Shown: positions 23,017 to 35,210, numbered from the stretch's first letter. The stretch: 64,000 nucleotides of DNA from Kitagawia praeruptora (GCA_037693485.1 CM075350.1:128276001-128340000), one strand, 5' to 3'. Made by a program: numbers and translations. The notes: generated by a model from the letters alone, not told the origin.

Positions 23017-26000
23017 ATGACTCATCCATCAGTCCTGCAACATGAGCTTTCCAAGATTCTTGCAATAAGGAAGTAAGTGTTCTACACACACACATTTTTC
23101 TTCAAGTGCATTGGTACCGGTGTCAGTTTAATTATTGGATAATATTTTAATAATTTTTTTTTTTACTTACTTCTTGTTTTTCAGAGTGGAGCCGGAAATG
23201 ATTGGATTAGCTGTTGGGGATTTCCTTCGTGTGCTTGTGCCTGAGATTGTGAGTTTGATTCTTTTTTGTACAGAGGAATATATTTTTATATTGTTATATG
23301 CAGGGATCTGTCTGTTTTTACACTTTACAACGTTATGTTATTCAGTTATTCAGCTTGACTATGTTTAGATTTATGCCTTTTTTGATGTATAAGATTGCGG
23401 CTAATTATTGCTAATTACCTAAGTTTATTCTAGGTTGAAAAGACATTGGAGCTTTCCCCTAAATGGTATGGAATCTTGTTGATTATATTTTTTTGTTTTT
23501 TCTTGGTTTTTTTTATTTATTTGGGTTCGGATGTGATGGGAAATAGAAACCAGAATTTATTGACATCCGAGAGTAGAAATATTTACACTGAATTGTGAAG
23601 GCCAGACTGGGTTTTGAAAAATATTTTTACTGATTTGTGAAAATCTGTCAGGACATAAATTTTTTTTTTTTTTCTCAATTGATTTTCGAAAACTAGTCGA
23701 GGCTGGAGTCTGGTTTAAATCACCTTAGTTCTGTTACAGGTGGGAAACTATTAAGAATTTGATATTTAATCACTTCTATAAGTAATTCTCATTTGCCTGA
23801 CAAAACATTTTGCTTTTTATGCAGCAACTGTTGTAAAGGGTTAACCAGTTCTGAGTCACGAAGCTTTGAATTGAGGTTCTTGGACAAAATTTCTACACCA
23901 GTTTTCACTGGACAAAAAATCAAAGGGGAAGGATGTGCCTCAGTTAGAGTAGCTTTATATGACTGTCTAACTGGAGCACTTGTAAAGTCAGGTCGTGAAG
24001 CCAACGCAAATATCGAACTAGTGGTTCTGAAAGAAGATGCCGATGGTGTTGGAGGAGATAGTTTGACAGTTGAGGACTCTGAGAGGAAGATTGTCAGAGC
24101 AATCAAGGGAAATGAACCTTACCTCAAAGGAAAACCTATGTTGAAGCTTAAAGAAGGCTGTTGTGACATAGGTGAAATTTCTTTCGTACATAATTCTGGC
24201 TGGGTGAAGATCTGTCAGTTGTCACTTGCAGCAAGGGTTGTGGATAATTTTCCTGGAACTACAATACGGCCAGCAATGACAGAGTATTTCATGCTTAAAG
24301 ATCGCCGAAACGGATGTTAGTATCTCAACCTTTCTTTTGTTTGTCTTATTACTTTATTATTATTTTTTATTTTGCTAAATGGCTTATTACCTTAGTGTAT
24401 GCTTCCTGCTTCCAATTTTGTCAATGATGGCAGTAATACATTACGGTAGCAACCGAGTATACTTGAAGTTGAAGGATTAAACATTGCGCATAGTTGTTAA
24501 TTGTAGTATAATCATTGTAATTTGGATCCCTGTATATGTAGAAGATATGAATTGAAAACATGTTAACTTACCATTATCATTTCCGGTAATGTATGGCATG
24601 AAACAAGTGCATCTTCTGTTAATTTTATCTTCACTTTCAACCCAATTTTCTGTCAAGGTGCTAGATATGAATTTTATATTATTTCAGTAATTTACTGATT
24701 TACTTATTGGATGTGGAGCTCGTTCAGATGACTTGTATTAACAGCCTTTTTTTAAGCTTCAGTTTGAATGCAGGGAAGTACATAGATTATGTTAAACTTA
24801 TAATTCTTAATGATTTTTTGATCTTCCAGAATTCTTTGAAGTTATATAACCAAAAAAAGGAGAAACGGTAAATTTTTAGTCATTTAGCTTAACATAATTT
24901 TTTTGCCTTTCCTAAGCTCACGGTTTTTCTCTGCAGTATATGTAAAAAAATATCCACCAATTTTATCAGATAAGATTTGGACACTAAACAAGATAGGCAA
25001 GAAATGTGCTTTCCGTTTGAAGAAAGGAAACATCGAAAGTGTAGAAGATTTTCTCAAACTTCTTGTTATGGAACCTGAAAGACTTAAGAAGGTAAATTTT
25101 ACCTCTTCCCACTTTATGTTGTTATTTAAAGTATTTCAAAAAGTATATTCTCAGATTCTTCTGAAATTTTCATAGCTAATGGAAACAAACCACAAACATA
25201 TGGTTATTGTGATGCCCACAGATACTCCGCGCTGGTGCTAAAACTTGGAAGGCGATAACAGATCATGCAAGCACATGTTTAATTGATGAAAGTGTGCAAT
25301 TCTGTTATTATTCCAGTCCAGAACAAAAATATGGTGTCGTTTTCAATGTTGTGGGGAAGTTGAAGGGATTACTTAGGGAATCTCAGTATGTTCCTGTTGA
25401 TGGACTATCTGATGTAGAAAAGGTGCAGTCTTCTTCCCTTGATATTCTTTTATTTCATCTTTCAGATAAATTATTATATTTTTGAGATTAATTTGATGAC
25501 AGGTGAATGCCAACAAGATGGTGACATGTGCATTCCAGAATGGGAAAAAATTAACCCCTTACAATGACAAAAGTTCTTTAATGAAAACATGTCCTCCCTT
25601 TTCAGGGTCACTTGGGGTTGAGAATCCTGATGAATGTATCTATGAGCCTCAGGTGACCCTAAATACATCTGATTACGCAATGCCTGGTACCTCGCCTCAT
25701 GCTAATATCCCATCCATCAGTTACGTTGGTGAACCAAGTAGGCCGGATCATGGTCACTTTCCCAGTGATGCTAGCATGGATTTTTTGAAAGAGCTTCTGA
25801 GTGACCCTGGACAAGTTTCTGATCACCCAATCTACAGTCCAGAGGCTGCTCATCATCATTTTGATGATGCCATGATGGTGCAGTATCCCAATATTATCAG
25901 CAACCATCAATCCATGAACCCCAGCATGTCGCAGGGTGATCAATCCTCCCCTGCAATTGTCCTTCTTGATTCCCAAGATGTTTCCAAGATTGATGTCTCG

Positions 26001-26120
26001 AAAAGATGGAGAAGAGTTTTCATTAAACTTAATGCAATAGTGATAGTGAAGTCAATTGGAGCCACTGGAAGGTTTCATGCTCAGAAGAAGCGTAAAATTT
26101 CCTCACTGGTACACAAGTGA
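23017..26120 (+). CDS. CBP60-family (calmodulin-binding protein 60-like) protein, 7 exons
   Basis: Exons at 23017-23072, 23185-23248, 23434-23465, 23825-24315, 24937-25091, 25222-25422 and 25503-26120 join with GT-AG borders into 539 codons (538 residues). CBP60 proteins are plant-specific nuclear DNA-binding proteins; several family members control salicylic-acid immunity genes. Family hallmarks seen are LRFLDKISTPVFTGQKIKGE and GEISFVHNSGWVKI, followed by ARVVDNF, YVKKYPPILSDKIWTLNKIG, VEDFLKLLV and AITDHASTCLIDES. The C-terminus is basic (WRRVFIKLNAIVIV, KKRKISS), where many members bind calmodulin. Odd point: only about 50 residues precede the central domain, and the usual IRRVV motif is not clear (VEPEMIGLAVGDFLRVLVPE is the nearest match). 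The start is chosen as the first ATG in frame after the TATA box. Family assignment is firm; the paralogue is unassigned. Confidence 0.88.
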
Positions 26121-26593
26121 AGCCTGAGCATGCAATACATGAGTTCTGTAATTCTGTTAGATGCTGCCAGATGAAGTTCGAGCGCAGGTTTAGAAGTACA
26201 AAATGCTGGTGGTTAGTAATATATATAGTATATATACACAATGTCATCTGTGGAAACATAATTAGGTCACAGTTCTGCTGTTGTAAATATTCTTTCTATT
26301 TGTTTACATTGAATTCGTTCTCTTTGTTGTATTTTCTTGAAAAATCTTGATGTATTCTGAACTCCTTTGAAGCCTAAGCTCGGTTGTTATAGATTTGTTG
26401 GACCATATTATTAATATTTCACTTTTATCAACATTTAGTATTTAGAGTTAGTTTGTTAATGCATCTCTGGAGCATATGAGCCATAGGCGAGGAGCCGAGG
26501 ACTATATATGAGACTGCAATCTTTCTTTAGTAGCTAGTCAGTGGGCACAAGTGCTGACAATTCTACATACCCCATCAATTTTAGGCAGTTGTA
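26121..26593. other. 3' UTR and spacer after CBP60
   Basis: Non-coding sequence following the TGA of the CBP60 frame. T-rich stretches at 26270-26400 fit a plant 3' UTR and polyadenylation zone, but I see no strong AATAAA. The copia LTR starts at 26599 after the TTAAG target site. Confidence 0.5.
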
Positions 26594-26598
26594 TTAAG

Positions 26599-28183
26599 TG
26601 TTAGCTTGATGTTTTGATGATGAATACAAATGTTGTTTATGAATATTTCATGCTTTATTATCTAATCTTGTTTTACAGGAAGCATGGATTTAGGGGGAGT
26701 TTTACTCTCCTATAAATTATTGAGTAATCATCAAAAAGGGGGAGATTGATAGCCTTATAGATTTTGATGATCACTTGTTAGCAAGCTTACTCGAGTATAC
26801 TGATCAATTAAGCTAGCTATATATGATTCTCTATTGCAGGCTAAAAAAAAATATCTCTAGTCAGCAAGCTGAGATGTTTGTTATATAGCTTAAGTGTTAT
26901 ATAAGCAAGCTGAGTTTATAGAATATGTGCTCATCAGCTAGCTGCCTGGGCGACCAGAAAAACTGCTTGTCAAGTTTTTCAACTCGGTTTTTTAATTGCA
27001 TAAATTGATTAAAACGTGTTAGAGCATATTCATATCATTGCTATTGTTTAGTTATTTGTTCAAGACACAGAGAATATTTCAAGATACTTTATCTTGATAT
27101 AAGGAATACTTTTGACTAAATATTGATTAAACAATTAGCACTCATGTGCTACATTATATCTTGTCTAGCATGAGAATATATTTGGCAGGTTCTTTGATTC
27201 AAACAAAAGGAATTACTCCTTAAGAACCGTTGTCTTTCATTATGACATCTTTAATAGATTATTAGAATGCATGTCTCATAATTACACCACTACACATTGT
27301 CTAGGAATAATGTAATCATGGTATTCACATGCTTGGGCTATATTCACAGAAAACATTATCAATTCCTTCTAACATTTCACTTGTGCTCAGCCACTAGAAG
27401 ATATTCAAATCACAGGCTCTGCAAAGTGTATTAGCAACGGCTTGAAGGGAATCTTAGCACTCCACTAATCTGATCAATTCATGATGGCATGAACGTGGGA
27501 GCATCCTTGAAGAAGTTGATGAGCTGCTTGGTTCTATATATATTCATGATTATCTGCAAAAGAAGATAACACACTACAAGAGAATACACAAGCACAACTC
27601 CTGCAATTCATTTCCAGATTTCAAAGAGAGCTCATTTTCATTACCGAGAGTATATTGAGAGAGTTCGATTATTTGAGTTGTAAACACAAACATTGCTTTA
27701 TTTGTTCAAGTGTAAAGTGTTGTTGATAGCTGAGCTAACGTGGTAACAAGGGTTGGGAACTAGTTTTCTAGAGAAGAGTGTACTTGGGAAGTATAGGTCT
27801 TAGAGAGCATTTAGTTCAAGAACAAGGGTTCCAGTTAGCTAGCTGCCAGCAAGGGTGAGAAAGGGAGATATATTAGTTGATCTTGTAATCGGTATTTTCA
27901 TTGATCAATAATATATTCTCTTACCAATTGGTAAGGGACCAGGAAGTAGACCGTAGAAGATAGGGGTCGAACCTGGCTAAAACTCGTGTGTTGTTTAATT
28001 TCTGTCTTTATATTTCTACACTGCATTTATCATTTCAGCTTGCTCACAGTCACGTTTTACTGCATCTTAGCTAGCTGACTAGACAGCAAAATAAACTAAA
28101 TTCAACAGAAGTTTTCATAAATTTAAAAACTGGTATAATTTGTCATATACACCTATTCACCCCCCCTCTAGGTGTGTTTTTCA
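26599..28183 (+). repeat. 5' LTR of the Gag-only element
   Basis: 1585 bp, TG...CA. It contains a second internal PPT-like AAAAAGGGGGAGATTG near 26734-26748, followed by sequence resembling the LTR start. Also present are three forward copies of AGCAAGCT (26780, 26863, 26904). Confidence 0.92.
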
Positions 28184-28185
28184 AT

Positions 28186-28197
28186 TGGTATCAGAGC
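28186..28197 (+). promoter_or_regulatory. Primer-binding site of the Gag-only element
   Basis: TGGTATCAGAGC, two bases after the 5' LTR, complementary to the 3' end of initiator methionine tRNA. Confidence 0.9.
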
Positions 28198-28239
28198 GTG
28201 GAATACTAATCTTTCTGTAACAGGAAAAGTATCGATCTA

Positions 28240-30183
28240 ATGGCTGACAAATATCCAGAAGGAACTTCTGATCACCGAGCACCTCTATTGCTTGGTACTG
28301 AGAACTACAACTGGTGGAAGAATAGAATGGAGATATATCTTTCCAGAGAACCACTTATGCTAAGAGTCGTTCAAAAGGGGCCATTTGAATTCTTTGACGC
28401 AAAATCAAAACTGAAGGATGTTGATGAGCTTACTGATGCGGAGCTTATCAAATATAGTTACAATGGAAAGGCCAGAAACTCCCTCATGAATGGTTTGTGT
28501 TCAACTGAATGTGACAAAATCTCATCATGCAAGACCGCCAAAGAAATTTGGGATACCCTAGAGTTATGTCATGAAGGCTCCAAAGGATTAAAGAAGGTGA
28601 AACTAAGCAAGCTGATGAATGAGTTTGGAAACTACAAACTCAAGGAAGGCGAAACTATTAGGGAGAGTCAAGCTAGGTTCCAGACAAACATGAATGCACT
28701 AAAGCAACTCGGAAAGAACATTCCTCAAGAAGAAATCAATATGAAGATTTTGAGTGCGGTGCCATTTATCTTCGAACCTAAGGTGACGGCTTTGGAATCA
28801 TCACCAATAATTGATACTATGGATCAATTATCGGTGTTTGCTGAATTGGAACAATTTGAAAGCAAAATTATGGAAAGCAAGACAAGTGATACTCATGCTC
28901 CAGCCTCTCAAATGAAGAAATTAGCACTTCATGCTGACTCTGTTAGCAAGCTAGTATCCGATGATGAATCTGATGAAGAGCTTGCTATCATAACAAGGAA
29001 GATCAATAAACTGATTAACCTCAGAAACAAGATAAAGAAGGAGAAGATACTCCCCAACAACAAAAAGTTCTCTAGAGAAAGCAATGATCAAACATGTTTT
29101 GAATGTGGCAAGATAGGACACTTCAAAAGAGATTGTTACAAGCTGAAAAATAAGCCTAATCAGCAAGCTGCCTCAAGAGACAAAAAGAAATCTAAAGCAT
29201 TTTTATCATGGAGTGATGATGAGGAGTCGGCTTCTAATAATGATTTAAGTGATGAAATGATCAATCTAGCACTTGTTGGAATTGATGATGAAGATATCAC
29301 ACAAGGAAACACGGAGGAAGTCTATATTGAAAGTGATGCCTCGGATTCGGAGGATAACAATAGTGAGGTAAATTCATTCAACTATGACTTGTCTACTGGT
29401 ACTTCTATATTGGAAAAACTAACCGACCAGGAACAAAGTAATGTGTCTATGGAGGAATTTCTAACACTTAAAGCTGAAAATAGCAAGCTGACAAAGAAGA
29501 ATGTCCATCTTAAAATGTTGGTTTCTGATCTTATGGCTGAAAACACTCTGGAAGATACACATGATGAGGTCATTGAGCTCAAGGCCAAGATTACTCAATT
29601 GGAAGGATTGAATAAAGTCATAATAAAAAGAAATGATGTTTTACAAAAGGAAGTCAGCAAGCTGATAGCAGAAGTTGAAGCCAAAGATGCATGTATTGAG
29701 AAAGATATGATTGAGGAATCAAGTTCAAAAGAAGAAAATCAGAAAATTGAGAGAATCAAGGAACTGGAATAGGAAGTGAAAAATCTCCAAAAAGGAATGG
29801 GAAAATTTGTTCAAGGAGAGGAAGTACTCAAATCTTTGATGAAGCAAGCTAAGGTTCCTTTGAAAAATGAAGGACTTGGAGGAGCTTCAACAAGTCTCAA
29901 ATATAATGGAAAGAGTGGAATTCCGTATGACTATGCCATGCCTTGGAAGATCTGTCAAAAATGTAAAAAGAAGGGTCATTTAGCAAAACATTGCAATGTT
30001 CAAGTTGAGCCAGCTTACTGGGAAAGACAGAAGACTTATAATAAGCAAGCTGACATAACCAAGAGTAGCATAAATCACTCCCCCAAAATAATCCAAAAAT
30101 GGATCAAGAAGTCTGATCTACATGTTCTTTATGTTCTATCTACTGACCATGGTGGATCCAACCAAATTTGGTTATCCAAGTAG
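28240..30183 (+). pseudogene. Copia Gag with one in-frame amber codon
   Basis: The frame runs 648 codons from ATG 28240 to TAG 30181-30183, interrupted by one TAG at 29770-29772 (codon 511). The N-terminal part (LGTENYNWWKNRMEIYL, AKEIWDTLELCHEG) is a typical copia Gag capsid region. A CCHC knuckle CFECGKIGHFKRDC lies near residue 287. A long acidic, coiled-coil-prone region follows (about residues 390-510). After the stop comes a second knuckle CQKCKKKGHLAKHC and a C-terminal GSNQIWLSK. Two knuckles and that ending are Sirevirus-like. Without readthrough, a 510-residue Gag lacking the second knuckle would be made. Gag packages RNA into cytoplasmic particles. Confidence 0.85.
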
Positions 30184-30816
30184 TAAGTATGTTAATTGTC
30201 CGTATACATTTCATTGAATATGAGTATATTATTATTGTGGTACTAATGATATTCCTCTAGTATATAGATGGGACAAATATATGTATATGTATTGTATTCT
30301 GCAGAAAATGGAAAAGGAGAAAACTATGAGATGAAGTACATTCATGATCATTTAGAATGTGTACTGCCTAAGCAGCAAGCTATTATGCAATCCACTAGAA
30401 GAATTGCTATGGCAGAAAGCTCGAAAATGTGCTTTCAGCATGCTGGTTTGATTAATTCAACTTTATTTATACAATAATCAGCATATTACTTGTTAATTGA
30501 TTTACCACATGTTCTATGCTTACATGCTTATCTTGTTTACCCCTTTTCTGATGATGTCATAAGGGGGGAAGAATATGAATTCATGTGATAAAAGGGCTAT
30601 AATGTTAGATTATATAACATGTTTGGGATTTATCAACTAGTATTTTTATGCAGGGATGATTCGTGTTTAAATCTTATTGCATACGATGATATATGTTAAC
30701 CTGATTACATGACTATATGTTGAGATATTTTGTTAATCAGGGTGAGCATTGTTTTAGGGGGAGCAACATAGTCTCTCCGATATATTCTAGTATGTCATCA
30801 TCAAAAAGGGGGAGAT
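30184..30816 (+). other. 3' untranslated region of the Gag-only element, with polypurine tracts
   Basis: No coding similarity and no pol remnant. It holds two G-rich tracts, TTTAGGGGGAG (about 30755) and AAAAAGGGGGAGA next to the 3' LTR. Multiple polypurine tracts are a known habit of Sireviruses. A 69-codon frame at 30268 has no recognisable features. Confidence 0.65.
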
Positions 30817-32399
30817 TGTTAGCTTGATGTTTTGATGATGAATACAAATGTTGTTTATGAATATTTCATGCTTTATTATCTAATCTTGTTTTACAGGAAG
30901 CATGGATTTAGGGGGAGTTTTACTCTCCTATAAATTATTGAGTAATCATCAAAAAGGGGGAGATTGATAGCCTTATAGATTTTGATGATCACTTGTTAGC
31001 AAGCTTACTCGAGTATACTGATCAATTAAGCTAGCTATATATGATTCTCTATTGCAGGCTAAAAAAAAATATCTCTAGTCAGCAAGCTGAGATGTTTGTT
31101 ATATAGCTTAAGTGTTATATAAGCAAGCTGGGTTTATAGAATATGTGCTCATCAACTAGCTGCCTGGGCGACCAGAAAAACTGCTTGTCAAGTTTTTCAA
31201 CTCGGTTTTTTAATTGCATAAATTGATTAAAACGTGTTAGAGCATATTCATATCATTGCTATTGTTTAGTTATTTGTTCAAGACACAGAGAATATTTCAA
31301 GATACTTTATCTTGATATAAGGAATACTTTTGACTAAATATTGATTAAACAATTAGCACTCATGTGCTACATTATATCTTGTCTAGCATGAGAATATATT
31401 TGGCAGGTTCTTTGATTCAAACAAAAGGAATTACTCCTTAAGAACCGTTGTCTTTCATTATGACATCTTTAATAGATTATTAGAATGCATGTCTCATAAT
31501 TACACCACTACACATTGTCTAGGAATAATGTAATCATGGTATTCACATGCTTAGGCTATATTCACAGAAAACATTATCAATTCCTTCTAACATTTCACTT
31601 GTGCTCAGCCACTAGAAGATATTCAAATCACAGGCTCTGCAAAGTGTATTAGCAACGGCTTGAAGGGAATCTTAGCACTCCACTAATCTGATCAATTCAT
31701 GATGGCATGAACGTGGGAGCATCCTTGAAGAAGTTGATGAGCTGCTTGGTTCTATATATATTCATGATTATCTGCAAAAGAAGATAACACACTACAAGAG
31801 AATACACAAGCACAACTCCTGCAATTCATTTCCAGATTTCAAAGAGAGCTCATTTTCATTACCGAGAGTATATTGAGAGAGTTCGATTATTTGAGTTGTA
31901 AACACAAACATTGCTTTATTTGTTCAAGTGTAAAGTGTTGTTGATAGCTGAGCTAGCGTGGTAACAAGGGTTGGGAACTAGTTTTCTAGAGAAGAGTGTA
32001 CTTGGGAAGTATAGGTCTTAGAGAGCATTTAGTTCAAGAACAAGGGTTCCAGTTAGCTAGCTGCCAGCAAGGGTGAGAAAGGGAGATATATTAGTTGATC
32101 TTGTAATCGGTATTTTCATTGATCAATAATATATTCTCTTACCAATTGGTAAGGGACCAGGAAGTAGACCGTAGAAGATAGGGGTCGAACCTGGCTAAAA
32201 CTCGTGTGTTGTTTAATTTCTGTCTTTATATTTCTACACTGCATTTATCATTTCAGCTTGCTCACAGTCACGTTTTACTGCATCTTAGCTAGCTGACTAG
32301 ACAGCAAAATAAACTAAATTCAACAGAAGTTTTCATAAATTTAAAAACTGGTATAATTTGTCATATACACCTATTCACCCCCTCTAGGTGTGTTTTTCA
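30817..32399 (+). repeat. 3' LTR of the Gag-only element
   Basis: 1583 bp, nearly identical to 26599-28183. Differences I can see: GAGTTTATAG/GGTTTATAG, CAGCTAG/CAACTAG, GGGCTAT/AGGCTAT, TAACGTGG/TAGCGTGG, and two fewer Cs near the end. Confidence 0.92.
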
Positions 32400-32404
32400 T
32401 TAAG

Positions 32405-32897
32405 CATATCTCTAGCTCACCTTTTTCAGTTTAGAACCAGATAGTAGAGATAATCACAGAGAGTTTATTTAAGTACATTTACGAACTTATGATTCGACAA
32501 GCAGTAGAAGAACAATCTCAGTGCAAGCTTCACATGCTGCAAAATGAAATGTTGTTCTTATCATAATCCGCTAGATTAGCTTCTACACCATTATCTAATT
32601 CCTGTATAAATCCTGCTTTCTCACCCTTGCTTTAGAAGTAATGAAGGCTATATGGACTTCCACAGGCCACAGTCTAAACTGACATGATTAAACAATAAAA
32701 GAAAGTCAGAAACTTTAGTTGTTGCAAGTCTTGAAAAATCCCATGAACTCCTTCTAAAGTGCGATTAACTAGTTAAGTTGATAGAGTAAAGAATATCTTC
32801 AAACACAATCATTATGATCAGGACCTCCAAAATATATTAGACATTCCTGAATTTTGTTGTACCAACACATGTTTTTGCTTAAATTACACAAGTTGTA
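32405..32897. other. Spacer between copia element and LINE
   Basis: Unremarkable AT-rich non-coding DNA; no gene or element end identified. Confidence 0.45.
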
Positions 32898-35210
32898 ATG
32901 TATTTAATTCTTCTTAAGATGGGGTTCTCGCAATGGTGGGTTCACTTGGTTCTTCAAACTGTAACCACGGTGATGTATTCGATTGTACATGGAGAGCATG
33001 ATATAGGGCCGATTCAGCCATCTCGAGGGATACGTCAGGGGGATCCACTTTCCCCATATCTTTTCATCATATGTGCAGAGGGTTTATCTGCACTGCTAAG
33101 AAAATCTGAATTGCAGAAGCGTATCCATGGTGTGAAAATTTGCAGGAAAGCTCCAGCCGTTAATCATATGCTATTTGCAGATGACTCTTACCTTTTCTGT
33201 AAAGCTGATTTGGGTGAAGCAGCAAATGTCTCTGAGCTCCTGGAAGTGTACAAAAGAGCTTCAGGCCAACAGGTGAACAGGGAGAAATCTTCGATCTTCT
33301 ACAGCTCGAATGTCATTCCTTACAACAGAGAATCGATATGTATTAGCTTGCAGATGCCAGAAGCTAATGAACATTCAACATATCTTGGACTTCCTAATGT
33401 CATTGGTAGGAATAAATCAGCAATGTTGGGGTATTTAAAGGACAGGGTTAATTCGAAAATCCGGAGTTGGGAAGGAAATTGTATATCAAGGCCAGGCAAG
33501 GAGATTCTGGTGAAACATGTAGCTCAAACTCTCCCTTCCTATGCTATGAATGTCTTTATGTTACCTCTGGATATCACAAGGAACATTGAAAAGAGTTTGT
33601 CGAGATTTTGGTGGAATTCATCCCAGTCGAATGGTTCAAAAATTAGTTGGATGTGTTGGGATAGAATGGCAAATCACAAGCATGCAGGTGGTATGGGGTT
33701 TCGTCATTTTCGTGACTTTAATATTGCTATGTTAGGCAAACAGCTATGGAGGCTAGCCACTAATCCCACCAGTTTGGTATCTAAGCTGTATAAGGCAAAG
33801 TATTATGCTAATTCGGACATTTTACAGGCGAAGGTGGGTCACAATCCAAGCTTTATATGGCGGAGTCTGTTAGAAGCACAGCAACTTATTTCGGATGGAT
33901 TAAGATGGAGGATTGGAGACGGTTCCAGCATTCAAATTTTGGGACAACCGTGGCTGTTGACAAATGATAATCCTTTTATTACCTCGCCTACTGAACCTCT
34001 TCAAGGGTATAAGGTGGTGTCGTTGATGTGTACGGATAGGAAAGAATGGGACTTGGAAGTGGTAAGAGACGTGCTTAATGAGAGGGACCAAAATCTGGTA
34101 TTGGCTATCCCGTTATCTGTTACAGATCATGTGGATACAAGATTCTGGAGATTAGAAGATTCAGGAATATACACAGTCAAGTCAGCATATAAGCTACTGC
34201 AGGAGCAAAAGGGTCATTGGAATGCTGAGGAGCAGGATAACATTTGGCGAGTCTTATGGAATATAAAGGCTCCTCCAAAAGCTTTAAACCTGGTCTGGCG
34301 TGCTCTTTCAGGTTGTTTACCAACTTTGTCTCAACTTCAGCAAAAAAGGGTTCAGGTACATAGTATATGCCCCGTTTGCCAAAGTGAGGTGGAATCAATA
34401 TCTCATAGCTTGGTGTCTTGCCAGTTTGCTCATCAATGTTGGTCACTACTGTTGCCAGGTATTCAGTATCAAACCCCAGTTTGTTTTAACTCGTGGCTGG
34501 CTTCATTGTTAGATGTAGTCGAGCCTAGTAAGCATGCAGAAATCATTTCTCTTTGCTGGTCCATTTGGAGGTCAAGGAACGACCTTGTCTGGAATCAAAA
34601 ATTCACTTCGGTTAATCGAACAGTAGCAGCAGCCAAGCAGAACCTTGTACAGTGGAAAGTTACCCAAGGCAGATTATTTACAACTCCTCTTCAGCCTAGT
34701 TTTGAAGGAGATGGAGCTACTACTTGGGTTAAGCCCCAACCAAACAAAATCAAGGTTTCGGTTGATGCATCTGTTTTTGAAGATCGAGGAGGTGTTGGTT
34801 TCGGTTTTGTAGCCAGGGATAGTGAAGGAGCGCTTGTGGAGGCTAAGGCAATTTTTCATCCGAATCTGGTAACTCCTATTATGGCAGAAGCAATGGCTTT
34901 CAAGGAAGCTTTGAGCTGGATGGAGGAGCACGGTTGGTATGATGCCACTGTGGAATCTGACTGCTTAGGAGTGGTGCAAGCGATCAGAAGTCGCATGGCT
35001 ATGCGATCCTATTTTGGGTCGATTGTTGAAGATTGTCGGGTGCTTCTTCAACGTTTACACAATGTTACTGTGTTTTTCGTTAAACGATCCGCTAATATGG
35101 TGGCCCATCACTTAGCTAGGGAATCATATTATTTGTCTGGTCGTATTATCGACGGGAGTTCTGTTCCTAGTTCGATTCAGAATTGTATTTCTATGGATTT
35201 AAGTTCGTAA
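32898..35210 (+). pseudogene. LINE ORF2 C-terminal part: RT, zf-RVT, RNase H
   Basis: A 770-codon uninterrupted frame. Residues about 7-130 are the second half of a LINE RT (SRGIRQGDPLSPYLFIICAE and the catalytic LFADDSYLF). The endonuclease and the first RT half with the motif-A aspartate are missing. A zinc-finger-like CPVCQSEVESISHSLVSC (zf-RVT) lies near residue 490. An RNase H-like domain (SVDASVFEDRGGVGFGF, MAEAMAFKEA, VESDCLGVV) occupies the last 150 residues. The usual final aspartate is histidine here (AHHLAR). The long open frame suggests a fairly recent insertion, but the missing RT half means it cannot retrotranspose. Confidence 0.88.

Larger units (their letters stand above)
26599..32399 (+). 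mobile_element. Young non-autonomous Gag-only copia (Sirevirus-like) element
   Basis: LTRs of 1585 and 1583 bp (26599-28183, 30817-32399) differ by about four substitutions and a C-run length. Both begin TGTTAG and end TTTTCA. Target duplications TTAAG are perfect (26594-26598, 32400-32404). The primer site TGGTATCAGAGC (28186-28197) and polypurine tract AAAAAGGGGGAGA (30804-30816) are in place. The 2.6-kb interior encodes Gag only; no protease, integrase, RT or RNase H exists. It must therefore be mobilised in trans. The long LTRs and two-knuckle Gag resemble Sireviruses. Confidence 0.92.

Noticed and set aside
23135..23368. 77-codon frame overlapping CBP60 exon 2
   Set aside because: Extends into intron sequence on both sides of the 64-base exon; the spliced model accounts for the conserved part.
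34177..34446. Antisense 89-codon frame across the LINE
   Set aside because: Shadow of the LINE ORF2 coding strand; no recognisable features.
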